A DNA stretch of 64,000 nucleotides, taken from the NCBI GenBank assembly GCA_017394865.1, contig JAFPWT010000002.1, positions 1 through 64,000 of the forward strand. The letters are read 5' to 3'. Every line of letters begins with the position of its first letter. Position 1 is the stretch's first letter. The notes beneath the pieces are model-generated. The model saw nothing but the letters and a program-made list of their open reading frames with translations, was not told the DNA's origin and did no database searches. Shown here one piece after another: positions 1 to 8,759 of this stretch. A program made the translations under genes and the position numbers. The DNA is from Bacteroidales bacterium (lineage in GTDB: Bacteria > Bacteroidota > Bacteroidia > Bacteroidales > F082).

Positions 1-1
1 G

Positions 2-3000
2 CCAACCAATCTAACGGTAAGCAACCTCGCCGAAACGGTTGCTACCATTGGTTGGACCGAAAATGGCAACGCCACCCAATGGCAGCTTTGCCTCAACAAT
101 GACCAAAACAATCTGATTGCCGTCAACACCAATCCTTTTACATTGGAGGGCTTGACCCAAGAGACGCATTACACCGTCAAGGTGCGCGACTGTTACGAAG
201 GGTATAATAGTGCTTGGAGTGATGCCGTTGATTTCACCACGCTTGCCTATTGCGCTGCTCCCACGGACCTTGCCGTTGACGGGATCACCCGACTTTCAGC
301 CACCTTGAGCTGGAATGCCGACAGCGATTCCTACAAGGTGTTTTACAGAACCACGGGAGAATGGGTCCTCGCCACCGAAAACCTCACTGAAAACACTTTC
401 ACCTTCACCGGACTCAGCCCCGAGACCCATTATGAAGCTTATGTAAAGGGTGTCTGCAATGGCATTGAGAGTAACGCTTCAGGCATTATCGGTTTTACCA
501 CGCTGCTCGATAACGTCCCGACACTTACGGTAAGTGGTATTACTTATACAAGTGCTGGACTCTCTTGGACGGAAACTCCTGGGGCGAATAGCTATGAGGT
601 TAGTTTGAACAACTCCACGGGAATCCTTGTTACTTCAGGTTATACGCCCACCGATGGTACCGTGACTAACGAGAACGAGAGCTATTCCAATCTGGTGGAT
701 AACAACAAAAATTCAAAGTGGTTTGTCAACACGGGAAATGGTAGCAACTTTACCGGTTGCTATATTGAGTTCTGCAGCCAACATGACTTCGTTCCCACAG
801 GTTATGTCCTGACCACGGCCAATGACACTGATACACAAGGCACTCATCCAGGTCGCAACCCTAAAACTTGGGCCATTATGGCCAAGTTGCACCTCGAAGA
901 TCCTTGGACGGTTATTGAAAGCGTCACAGACAACTATGTGATGCAAAATGTGCCCCTAACCGACTACGAGTTTACGCTTGACAACAATACTCCTTACCGC
1001 TACTTCCGCTTTGAGGTGTTGGATGTGCAAAACTCCAGTAACCATAGGTTTCAGCTTGGTGAGATGCGGTTCTTGGGATACTCTAAAAACAGCGTTTGCC
1101 TTACCGACCTCGAACCAGCAACAACCTATTCCGCCAAAGTGCGCGCCAAAGTCGGGGATTCGTACGGCGAATGGAGCGATGAAATCAGTTTCAACACATT
1201 CGGCGGTCTCGGCGCTCCAACGCTTACTGTTAGCAATGTCGCATCGACTTCCGCCGACCTCAACTGGACTGAAAACCCCGAGGCCATTGGCTATGCTGTA
1301 AGCCTCAATGACGCTATCGTTAGTTTCCCCAGTCAGATCATTACAGGTTACACGGCCACCTCAGGTGCGGGAGGCTACAACACAAACGAGGGCTACGCCA
1401 ACCTGGTGGATAACGATAGGAGTACCAAGTGGTGCCGCAAGATGGAAAATGTCTATATCGAGTTCCATAGCGAATCGAGATTTGTCCCTACAGGGTATAT
1501 CCTGACCACAGGCAGCGACAATGCTACGGCTCATGGCCGTAACCCCAAGGATTGGGTTATCAAAGCCAAGTTGAAGGTTGGCGATCCTTGGACGACCATC
1601 GCCACCGTCACCAACGACCAGGTGCTGCAAGACGTGAACACCACCGACTTTGAGTTTGCCATCGATAATCACTTGCCTTACCGTTACTTCCGCTTCGAGG
1701 TGTCGGCGAACCAAGGCAACGATTCTTTCCAGCTCGGCGAGTTCAGGTTTTTGGGATATGTCCCAACCAACAGCCTGCACCTTGCCGACCTGCTTCCTGA
1801 CACCGACTATTCCGTCAAAGTGCGCAGTGACCTGGGAGCATCGTACTCCGACTGGAGCAATACGGTCGACTTCAGAACGCTTATCCAGTCACCAACCAAT
1901 TTGACTGTTACGGATATCGATTATACTTCAGCTACCTTGGGTTGGGCCGCAAACAGCAGCATCACCCAATGGCAGATCTGCCTCAATGGCGATGAGGACC
2001 ATCTGATTCTGACCGACACCAATCCCTATACCTTGACGGGACTGAATCCACATACCCATTACACCGTCAAAGTGCGAAACTGCCAAGAAGGAGCTGACGA
2101 TGCTTGGAGCGATGAAGTCGGTTTCACTACGCCTCTCTACATCACTCCTCCCACACTTACGGTCAGCGACATCAGCCAGACCTCCGTTGTCCTCAATTGG
2201 ACGGAAATCAGTGGGGTGGATGGCTATACCATTAGTGTGAACGATGCCATCATTCCCGATCCGATCATTACAGGCTACACGGCCACCTCTGGCGCGGGAG
2301 GCTACAACACAAACGAGGGCTACGCCAACCTGGTGGATAACGACAGGAACACCAAGTGGTGCCGCTCGTCGAGCGGTGTCTACATCGAGTTCCACAGTCA
2401 GCAAGACTTTGTTCCTACAGGTTATGTGCTGACCACAGCCAATGACACTCATAAGAATCCACAACGCAATCCTAAAAACTGGGTCATCAAGGCCAAGTTG
2501 AATGCTGGTGACCCTTGGACGCTCATCGCCACCGTCACCAACGACCAGGTGTTGCAAAACGTGAGTACCACCGACTTTGAGTTTGCCATCGATAATAGCG
2601 CTACTTACCGTTACTTCCGCTTTGAGGTGTCAGCAGTCCAAAGCGGTGACAGCTTCCAACTCGGCGAACTGAGGTTCAGAGGGAAGACACCGACCAATAG
2701 TCGGATACTCACCGGACTCCTTCCTGAAACCGAGTATGCCATCAAGGTACGTGCCAACTTAGGGGAGTCCTTCAGTGTTTGGAGCGAGGAAGTCCACATC
2801 ATCACATTCGATGGTATCACCTTCTTTGCCGATGGCAATTGGCATGATGCCGGAAACTGGAATGTTAGCCGGGTTCCTGGTACTGACGATAACGTGAATA
2901 TTGCCGCCCAAGCCGTTGTCCCTGCCGGTTATACTGCCCATGCCAAGCATGTCGATGTAAACGACGGTGGCAGCATTACCATCGAGGACGGAGGACAGTT

Positions 3001-4171
3001 CGTCGCCGAGAATGAGGTCAAAGTGGCCATGCAGAAAAACATCGCAAAGACATCCTATTGGGGTGCTGGAGGTGGATATACGCCCGACAACTGGTATTTC
3101 ATTGCTCCTTCGGTCGATACGGAAGGCTCAGATTATAGCGTTACTGGACTCATCACAGAAGGCGATGGGAATGGCTATGACCTTTATCGACTCAATACCA
3201 CTGTTTGGGAGAACTATAAGGCAGTGGGTGGCCACTATCAGTTCGACCTGGAAAGAGGACGAGGCTATCTGTATGCCAGCGAAAACGGCACGGAGATCAC
3301 GTTCAACGGCAACGCCATACCCTTTTCTGAAACGTCCATCCCATTGTCAGATGGCTTCAACCTCGTGGGCAATCCCTATACGTTCAACACCTACGTCAAC
3401 AGGCCTTATTATAAGCTGAACTATGACCGTACTGATATCGAATTGGTGAACAACAACGCTGTCATCGCCCCTTGCGATGGTGTATTGATCGATGCCGAGG
3501 GAACAGATCAGGTGACCTTTACCAAGACGAACCAATTGGCTCAGGCTACGAATAACGGCAGCCTGGCTATCGCCGTTGCACGTCAGACCTCCAACCGTGG
3601 TGTTGCCGCTCCTTCTGATAAGGCTGTCGTCAGCTTCAACGAAGGCAGTCAACTTGGTAAGTTCTACTTCATGCAACAGGATGCCAACATTTACATTCCA
3701 CAAGACGGCAAGGACTTCGCCATTGCCTTCAGCGGGAAGCGGGGAGAGTTGCCGTTGTGTTTCAAGGCGATGAAGAATGGCAAATATACCATTACGGTTG
3801 TTCCTGAAAACGTGAAAGTGGATTACCTACACCTCATCGACAATCTAACTGGTACCGACGTCGATCTGTTGGCCACGTCGAGCTACACCTTCGAAGGCAG
3901 GACTGGCGACTATGCCTCCCGATTCAGATTGGTGTTCAATGTTACTGAAAATGGTGATAATGAAGATTTTGCTTTCATCAGCAACGGCGACATCGTCATC
4001 ATCGGCACAGGCACCCTTCAGGTGATCGATGTCCTCGGCAGAACGTTGCTCAGTCAGGACCTCTCATCTCTCAATTCTCACCTCTCAAATCTCCCCTTTA
4101 ATTCCGGCGTGTATGTGCTGCGCCTCATTAAAGGCAGTGATGTGAAGGTGCAGAAGATCATTCTGCCATAG
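2..4171 (+). CDS. Secreted multi-FN3/discoidin protein with T9SS sorting tail (5' partial)
   Basis: The frame is open from base 2, so the gene starts before the window; 1389 residues are visible. They form six fibronectin type III units (FN3). Units 1 (partial), 2 and 5 (about nt 1884-2140) are plain. Units 3 (nt 514-1208), 4 (1212-1880) and 6 (2144-2812) each carry an insertion of about 130-150 residues resembling an F5/8 type C (discoidin) domain, marked by NLVDN, KW, YIEF, VPTGY, RNPK.W, YRYFRFEV and FQLGE.RF. From about nt 2813 comes a beta-rich region (NWHDAGNW, then turns of VDVNDGGSITIEDGG type), a region with GFNLVGNPY, and a C-terminal module (VIDVLGRTLL, SGVYVLRL, final KVQKIILP) matching the T9SS type A sorting signal. 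Role is inferred: export by T9SS and a cell-surface or secreted carbohydrate-binding or adhesion function; no catalytic domain is visible here. The 3' end overlaps mfd by 14 bp, tail to tail. Confidence 0.9.
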   Translation, partial: PTNLTVSNLAETVATIGWTENGNATQWQLCLNNDQNNLIAVNTNPFTLEGLTQETHYTVKVRDCYEGYNSAWSDAVDFTTLAYCAAPTDLAVDGITRLSATLSWNADSDSYKVFYRTTGEWVLATENLTENTFTFTGLSPETHYEAYVKGVCNGIESNASGIIGFTTLLDNVPTLTVSGITYTSAGLSWTETPGANSYEVSLNNSTGILVTSGYTPTDGTVTNENESYSNLVDNNKNSKWFVNTGNGSNFTGCYIEFCSQHDFVPTGYVLTTANDTDTQGTHPGRNPKTWAIMAKLHLEDPWTVIESVTDNYVMQNVPLTDYEFTLDNNTPYRYFRFEVLDVQNSSNHRFQLGEMRFLGYSKNSVCLTDLEPATTYSAKVRAKVGDSYGEWSDEISFNTFGGLGAPTLTVSNVASTSADLNWTENPEAIGYAVSLNDAIVSFPSQIITGYTATSGAGGYNTNEGYANLVDNDRSTKWCRKMENVYIEFHSESRFVPTGYILTTGSDNATAHGRNPKDWVIKAKLKVGDPWTTIATVTNDQVLQDVNTTDFEFAIDNHLPYRYFRFEVSANQGNDSFQLGEFRFLGYVPTNSLHLADLLPDTDYSVKVRSDLGASYSDWSNTVDFRTLIQSPTNLTVTDIDYTSATLGWAANSSITQWQICLNGDEDHLILTDTNPYTLTGLNPHTHYTVKVRNCQEGADDAWSDEVGFTTPLYITPPTLTVSDISQTSVVLNWTEISGVDGYTISVNDAIIPDPIITGYTATSGAGGYNTNEGYANLVDNDRNTKWCRSSSGVYIEFHSQQDFVPTGYVLTTANDTHKNPQRNPKNWVIKAKLNAGDPWTLIATVTNDQVLQNVSTTDFEFAIDNSATYRYFRFEVSAVQSGDSFQLGELRFRGKTPTNSRILTGLLPETEYAIKVRANLGESFSVWSEEVHIITFDGITFFADGNWHDAGNWNVSRVPGTDDNVNIAAQAVVPAGYTAHAKHVDVNDGGSITIEDGGQFVAENEVKVAMQKNIAKTSYWGAGGGYTPDNWYFIAPSVDTEGSDYSVTGLITEGDGNGYDLYRLNTTVWENYKAVGGHYQFDLERGRGYLYASENGTEITFNGNAIPFSETSIPLSDGFNLVGNPYTFNTYVNRPYYKLNYDRTDIELVNNNAVIAPCDGVLIDAEGTDQVTFTKTNQLAQATNNGSLAIAVARQTSNRGVAAPSDKAVVSFNEGSQLGKFYFMQQDANIYIPQDGKDFAIAFSGKRGELPLCFKAMKNGKYTITVVPENVKVDYLHLIDNLTGTDVDLLATSSYTFEGRTGDYASRFRLVFNVTENGDNEDFAFISNGDIVIIGTGTLQVIDVLGRTLLSQDLSSLNSHLSNLPFNSGVYVLRLIKGSDVKVQKIILP
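1336..1438 (+). repeat. 103-bp near-identical internal repeat, copy 1
   Basis: This segment encodes the start of the discoidin-like insert of FN3 unit 4. It matches nt 2263-2365 at all but six of 103 positions, most of the differences synonymous (one codon changes Ser to Asn). The copies lie 927 bp apart. The matching segment of unit 3 is far more diverged, so units 4 and 6 look like a recent duplication or gene conversion. Confidence 0.9.
2263..2365 (+). repeat. 103-bp near-identical internal repeat, copy 2
   Basis: Second copy of the repeat described at nt 1336-1438, at the start of the discoidin-like insert of FN3 unit 6. The high identity ends at the ends of this segment; flanking sequence is similar but more diverged. 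Confidence 0.9.
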
Positions 4172-7100
4172 CCCTGACAATCTCCAAAGCCTGCGTCACC
4201 GTGCTCACTTCCTTCATGGTGAGGATGAGCTTGCTCTCAGTCTGCTTGAGGGCGCAACGTTTCGGATGGTTGATGATGTACTGCATCACCTGCTGATAGG
4301 TCTCGGTCTCGTAGTAGGGTGACTCCTGGTTGCTCACGAAATGGGCGGTCATGAGGTTGTCGCGTAAGGCAATCTTCTCAAAGCCAAGATCCTTGGCGAT
4401 CCAGCGTAAACGCACGGTGTTGAGCAGGTCGTTGACGGGCTTGGGGATGGGGCCGAAGCGGTCGATGAGTTGGTTGGTGAACTCCATGAGGCGTTCCTCG
4501 GTCTTGATATGGTCGAGCTCGGTATAGAGGCTGATGCGCTCGGCAGTGGAGCTGACGTATTCGGAAGGGAGCATCACCTCCATGTCAGTCTCGATGGCGC
4601 AGTCGGTCACATAGACCAACTCGGTCTCCTTGTCGAAGAGGTCGGAGAATTCGTTTTCTTTGAGTTCGGCGATGGCCTCATCGAGAATCTTATGGTAGGT
4701 CTCAAAGCCGATGTCGTTGATGAAGCCACTCTGCTCAGCGCCAAGCAAATTGCCTGCTCCTCTAATGTCGAGGTCGCGCATGGCGATATTGATGCCGCTG
4801 CCGAGGTCGGAGAACTCCTCTAAGGCTCGGAGGCGCTTCTGGGCTTCCTCGGAGAGGGTATTCAAAGGCGGGGTGAGCAAGTAGCAGAATGCCTTTTTAT
4901 TGGAACGACCGACACGTCCTCTGAGCTGGTGCAGGTCGCTGAGTCCAAAACGGTGGGCGTCGTTGACGATAATGGTGTTGGCATTGGGGATGTCGAGACC
5001 CGACTCAACGATGGTGGTGCAGAGCAGCACGTCGTACTCGCCGCCAATGAAGTCGAGCATGATCTCCTCGAGTTTGGAGCCTTCCATCTGGCCGTGGGCC
5101 ACGGCGACACGACATCCAGGCACATAACTCATGATGAGGTCGTGCACGTCCATGATGTTCTGCACCCGGTTGTGAATGAAGAACACCTGCCCGTTGCGCG
5201 ACATCTCGAACATAATGGCTTCGCGGATCAAATCGCCGTCGAAGGCACGGAGCTCGGTCTGAACAGGATAGCGGTTGGGTGGCGGGGTGTTGATGACGCT
5301 GAGGTCGCGGGCACCCATCATGGAGAATTGCAGAGTCCTAGGTATCGGGGTGGCGGTCAAGGTGAGGGTGTCGACGTTGGCCTTCATCTCCTTGAGTTTC
5401 TCTTTGGCGGAGACGCCGAACTTCTGTTCCTCATCGATGATCAGTAATCCCAGGTCTTTGAACTTCACGTCCTTACCCGTCAATCGGTGAGTGCCGATGA
5501 TGATGTCGATTTGTCCTTTTTCTAGTTTCTCTAGAATCTCTTTCTGCTGTTTAGCGCTTTTGAATCTATTGAGGTATTCGATGGTGACGGGGAAGCCGCT
5601 CAGTCGGTTGCTAAAGGTTTGATAGTGTTGCAGGGCCAGCACGGTGGTGGGCACGAGCACGGCCACCTGTTTGCTGTCGGTGGCGGCTTTGAAGGCGGCT
5701 CGGATGGCCACTTCGGTCTTGCCGAAGCCCACGTCGCCGCAGACGAGGCGATCCATGGGACTCTCTGATTCCATGTCGCGTTTCACGTCGTTGGTGGCCT
5801 TGAGCTGGTCGGGGGTGTCCTCGTAGATGAAAGAGGCCTCAAGTTCGGTCTGTAGGTAGCTGTCGGGGGCGAACTGGAAGCCCTTGCTGCGTTTGCGCTC
5901 GGCGTAGAGCTTGATGAGTTCACGGGCGATGTCCTTGACCTTGCTCTTGGTCTTGGACTTCAGGCGGTTCCAGGTGTTGGAGCCTAGGGTGCTCAATGAG
6001 GGCTCTGCCCCGTCTTTGGAGCTGTATTTAGCAATCTGGTGGAGCGAGTGGACGCTGATATAGAGCGTGTCGCCGTGGTTGTAGGTGATGCGCAGCACCT
6101 CCTGCTCCTTGCCGTGTAGCTCGATGGTCATCAATCCCTCGAAACGCCCAATGCCGTGGTCGATGTGGGTCACGTAGTCGCCGGGTTTTAGGTCGTAGAG
6201 GTCTTTGAGGGTGATGGCCTGCTTGGTGCTGAAGTTATCGCGCAGATGGTAGCGGTGGTAACGCTCAAAGATCTGGTGATCGGTGTAGCAGCAAACCTTT
6301 TTGTCGTGGTCGATAAAGCCGGCATGAATGGCGATCAACCTCCGCTCAAAGTCGCTGTGCAGCTCGTTGTGATGCTGGATGTCGTTCAGGATGGCCTGGA
6401 TGCGGTCCAGTTGCTTGGAACTCTCGGAATAGAGGACGATGCTGTAGCCTTTCGACTTGTAGTCGTTGATGTTTTCAATCAGAAGGTTGAAGTTCTTATT
6501 GAACACCGGTTGTGCCGTCGTATGGAAAATTCTGTCTCCTGACTCCTGACTTCTGAATTCTATGGTGTCATGCTCCTTTAGGTGTTTCAACAGCTCTTCC
6601 GACTTGGCGAACAGTTTTCCGGGATTAATATTCTGTCTTCCGTCTTCTGATTCCTGGTTTCCTAGCTTCTCCCACGCTTCAACGGCTCTCTCGTATTCCT
6701 TGTCGATCTGTGTGGCGAAGAAGTTCATCTGCTCGATCCAAACGGTAGTGGCCTTAGGTAGATATTCCAATATCGACTCGCGTTCTTCGATAAAAGCCTG
6801 CTGCTGCATATTGGGCACCAACACGATGTTGTTGAACCGTTCGATGGAGAGCTGGCTGGCGATGTCGAAGCTTCGGATGCTGTCCACCTCGTCGCCGAAG
6901 AATTCGATGCGGTAGGGGTTGTCGTTGGCGAAGGAGTAGACGTCGATAATGCCGCCGCGGATGGCGAACTGTCCAGGTTCTACTACGAAGTCGACGTTCT
7001 CGAAGCCATATTCGTAAAGCAGATCGGTGAGGAAGTCGAGGTTGATCTTGTCGCCTTGCTTCACCTTGGTGGTGTTTTTGGATAGGAGTCGGCGGGTAAA

Positions 7101-7451
7101 GACCTTCTCACTCAAGGCCTCAGGATAGCTGACGATGACAGTGCGACGTTCGCTGGTGGAGATGCGTTGCAGCACTTCGGTACGCGAGAGGATATAGGTG
7201 TTGTCAGGCCTTTCAGGCTCGTAGGGTCGTTTGTAGGAGGTAGGGTAGAAGAGGATCTGCTTCTTGCTGTAGTCCATCTCTCGCTCTCCGAAGAGGGCCT
7301 CCAAATCATTATAGAAGTAGGCAGCGTCTTCTTTCGAGGCGCAGATCACCAGATGTTGTCCGCCGTTTTGGCGGAAGTGTTCCTCCACGGCGAAGGCCTT
7401 CGCCGATCCCACGAGGCCGCTATAAAGAATATGTTTGGGTGTTTCTGACAA
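4158..7451 (-). CDS. mfd: Transcription-repair coupling factor Mfd
   Basis: ATP-dependent DNA translocase that removes RNA polymerase stalled at lesions and recruits UvrA; cytoplasmic. Of 1097 residues, the N-terminal third is the UvrB-like module, followed by a CarD-like RNA polymerase interaction domain (GDYVTHIDHGIGRFEG, about residue 430). The SF2 motor has Walker A GDVGFGKTE, the DEEQ box (IIDEEQKFGV), TATPIPRT and the C-terminal helicase signature QLRGRVGRS. The C-terminal TRCF domain is complete. Length fits the family. The start is TTG at 7451: an in-frame TAA lies five codons upstream, and a TATTTTTG promoter box ends about 23 nt before it. A GTG at codon 14 is a less likely alternative. 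It converges on the FN3 gene with a 14-bp overlap (stop TGA at 4158-4160). Confidence 0.97.
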   Translation of the reverse strand: MSETPKHILYSGLVGSAKAFAVEEHFRQNGGQHLVICASKEDAAYFYNDLEALFGEREMDYSKKQILFYPTSYKRPYEPERPDNTYILSRTEVLQRISTSERRTVIVSYPEALSEKVFTRRLLSKNTTKVKQGDKINLDFLTDLLYEYGFENVDFVVEPGQFAIRGGIIDVYSFANDNPYRIEFFGDEVDSIRSFDIASQLSIERFNNIVLVPNMQQQAFIEERESILEYLPKATTVWIEQMNFFATQIDKEYERAVEAWEKLGNQESEDGRQNINPGKLFAKSEELLKHLKEHDTIEFRSQESGDRIFHTTAQPVFNKNFNLLIENINDYKSKGYSIVLYSESSKQLDRIQAILNDIQHHNELHSDFERRLIAIHAGFIDHDKKVCCYTDHQIFERYHRYHLRDNFSTKQAITLKDLYDLKPGDYVTHIDHGIGRFEGLMTIELHGKEQEVLRITYNHGDTLYISVHSLHQIAKYSSKDGAEPSLSTLGSNTWNRLKSKTKSKVKDIARELIKLYAERKRSKGFQFAPDSYLQTELEASFIYEDTPDQLKATNDVKRDMESESPMDRLVCGDVGFGKTEVAIRAAFKAATDSKQVAVLVPTTVLALQHYQTFSNRLSGFPVTIEYLNRFKSAKQQKEILEKLEKGQIDIIIGTHRLTGKDVKFKDLGLLIIDEEQKFGVSAKEKLKEMKANVDTLTLTATPIPRTLQFSMMGARDLSVINTPPPNRYPVQTELRAFDGDLIREAIMFEMSRNGQVFFIHNRVQNIMDVHDLIMSYVPGCRVAVAHGQMEGSKLEEIMLDFIGGEYDVLLCTTIVESGLDIPNANTIIVNDAHRFGLSDLHQLRGRVGRSNKKAFCYLLTPPLNTLSEEAQKRLRALEEFSDLGSGINIAMRDLDIRGAGNLLGAEQSGFINDIGFETYHKILDEAIAELKENEFSDLFDKETELVYVTDCAIETDMEVMLPSEYVSSTAERISLYTELDHIKTEERLMEFTNQLIDRFGPIPKPVNDLLNTVRLRWIAKDLGFEKIALRDNLMTAHFVSNQESPYYETETYQQVMQYIINHPKRCALKQTESKLILTMKEVSTVTQALEIVRAMAE

Positions 7452-7473
7452 GATTAGGTGTTGTTAGAGGATG

Positions 7474-7481
7474 CAAAAATA
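7474..7481 (-). promoter_or_regulatory. -7 promoter box for mfd
   Basis: TATTTTTG on the minus strand fits the Bacteroidota sigma consensus TAnnTTTG. It predicts a leader of only about 15 nt before the TTG start of mfd. No clear -33 TTTG is seen. Confidence 0.6.
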
Positions 7482-7495
7482 GTCTTTTTTTCTAA

Positions 7496-7512
7496 ATGCT
7501 ACGCTGTAGCAT
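7496..7512. repeat. 7-bp perfect inverted repeat upstream of mfd
   Basis: ATGCTAC and GTAGCAT are separated by GCT, about 15 bp upstream of the mfd -7 box. It could be a small hairpin or an operator-like palindrome overlapping the -33 region. No T-tract follows on either strand, so it is not an intrinsic terminator. Confidence 0.5.
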
Positions 7513-7564
7513 GCCTCCGGGAAACTCCCAACCATTCCTCATCCAAAACATTTTCCTGATTCAT

Positions 7565-7594
7565 TTTGCAATTCCGAAAAAAGCTTTACCTTTG
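7565..7594 (+). promoter_or_regulatory. Promoter of the 7.7-kb lipoprotein
   Basis: TTTG at 7565-7568 and TACCTTTG at 7587-7594, with an 18-bp spacer, closely match the Bacteroidota -33/-7 consensus. It leaves a leader of about 60 nt before the ATG at 7665. Confidence 0.75.
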
Positions 7595-7664
7595 CCCTAG
7601 TTCTTATGGCTTAACCCGACGACATCATTAATAGTTGCGCCCGACACGAAACAGGGAATAGTAA

Positions 7665-8042
7665 ATGAAAAAACTATTATTTTGTTTAACCATTATTGTC
7701 CTAACAACACTTGCCAGTTGTACTAAAGAAACGACCTATTCTTTTACTGATTACACTGATTATTCTGGTCTTAGCATCAGGGAAAGGATATTTTGGTTAA
7801 AGGAGTACGATATCAATGGAAGTTGCGTGAGTAATAATAGACTTGAATCTCCTGTTAGAGGGAAGGCATATGTTTTTACTGCTAATGAAAGATCTGAGTT
7901 AATAAAGATTTATATTAGCGTGAAATTTCAGAATGGAAGTCCCCTCTATAGTTGGGTGCAACAAGTGTATTATCTCAAAGAGGGGGGAAATGTGGATATT
8001 AGTATTGATGGAAACACCTTGGTTGGACCTTCAGAGCCATAG
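7665..8042 (+). CDS. Small lipoprotein of unknown function
   Basis: A 125-residue protein with an N-terminal signal (MKK followed by a hydrophobic stretch) and a type II lipobox ending at Cys19 (LASC), so it is predicted to be lipidated and membrane-anchored. The acidic and aromatic residues just after the Cys (TYSFTDYTDY) do not identify a family. The rest looks beta-rich. I do not recognise it. The gene has its own good promoter and is visibly more A+T rich than the flanking mfd and hutU genes, which fits recent acquisition together with the adjacent toxin-antitoxin genes. It converges on the AbiEii-type gene with a 39-bp gap. The start ATG is the first in frame after the promoter. Confidence 0.8.
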   Translation: MKKLLFCLTIIVLTTLASCTKETTYSFTDYTDYSGLSIRERIFWLKEYDINGSCVSNNRLESPVRGKAYVFTANERSELIKIYISVKFQNGSPLYSWVQQVYYLKEGGNVDISIDGNTLVGPSEP

Positions 8043-8081
8043 TATTTTAGTCTGATTTACGACCTTTGTGTAGTATATTAT

Positions 8082-8759
8082 TCATGGTACTTGGCTGCTG
8101 TTTATCAAGGCCTTCACTTCTTCTTTCAAATCCAGCACCTTTAATTCCCAATAGGACAAAGGCTTGAGGCTGACGATTCCCATGGGCGACTCTTCCACTT
8201 GATCCACTTGCTGAAGTCCATTGATGATATCCTCCTTGGTGAAGGAATAAGGGTCTCTTTGTAAGGCCCATTGGATCATCTCCGCTAACGAATAATTCTC
8301 CAGTAAATCGTGAACATCCCAATAATCCTTCTGTCGATAAATCTGGTTTCCAATCACTCCCAGTTTCATGGCCGCAATCTCCCTTTGGTCGGCAATGCGC
8401 AAGCCATCTTTCTCAATGGCTGGGAAAATAAAAGGTTCGGTATAGAAAAAATCGACTTTGATAGGAGGTTCTTGCCCCTCACTGAGGAATATGTGATAAC
8501 CATTAGCAGGCATGCTCATGGATTCTGTCCCCCTGTGGACTGGAAACTCTTTTTCAAGGTAATCTCTCATGTCTGCAACGGGCATGTCGGAATAATCCAA
8601 GTCGGTGAACAAGTCAATATCGACAGACCTTCGATGTCCCCGCTGAAGTGCTAATGCAGTTCCTCCAACGAGCCTGAAATCTTTGAACACTCCCGATGAC
8701 ATGAGCCGTCTTAGAATCGAGAGTAGAGGAGTAGAAACCGTTTCATAATACAATTTCAT
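8082..8759 (-). CDS. AbiEii/AbiGii-type nucleotidyltransferase toxin
   Basis: A 225-residue nucleotidyltransferase of the AbiEii/AbiGii toxin family (DUF1814). The active-site signature is seen near residues 31-52: LVGGTALAL, then GHRRSVDIDLF, giving the G-G/T and D-x-D motifs. A third acidic motif, IKVDFFY, and a conserved lysine in EIAAMKLG follow. AbiEii enzymes use NTPs to modify RNA targets such as tRNA, arresting growth. The ATG overlaps the stop of the upstream HTH gene by 4 bp (ATGA), the usual antitoxin-then-toxin order. The substrate cannot be read from the sequence. Length is shorter than classical AbiEii (about 300 residues), mainly at the C-terminus, but the catalytic core appears intact. 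Confidence 0.88.
   Translation of the reverse strand: MKLYYETVSTPLLSILRRLMSSGVFKDFRLVGGTALALQRGHRRSVDIDLFTDLDYSDMPVADMRDYLEKEFPVHRGTESMSMPANGYHIFLSEGQEPPIKVDFFYTEPFIFPAIEKDGLRIADQREIAAMKLGVIGNQIYRQKDYWDVHDLLENYSLAEMIQWALQRDPYSFTKEDIINGLQQVDQVEESPMGIVSLKPLSYWELKVLDLKEEVKALINSSQVP

Noticed and set aside
1928..2557. Minus-strand open frames opposite the FN3/discoidin repeats (also 1361-1780)
   Set aside because: They recur because the underlying DNA is repeated, and they carry no family signature.
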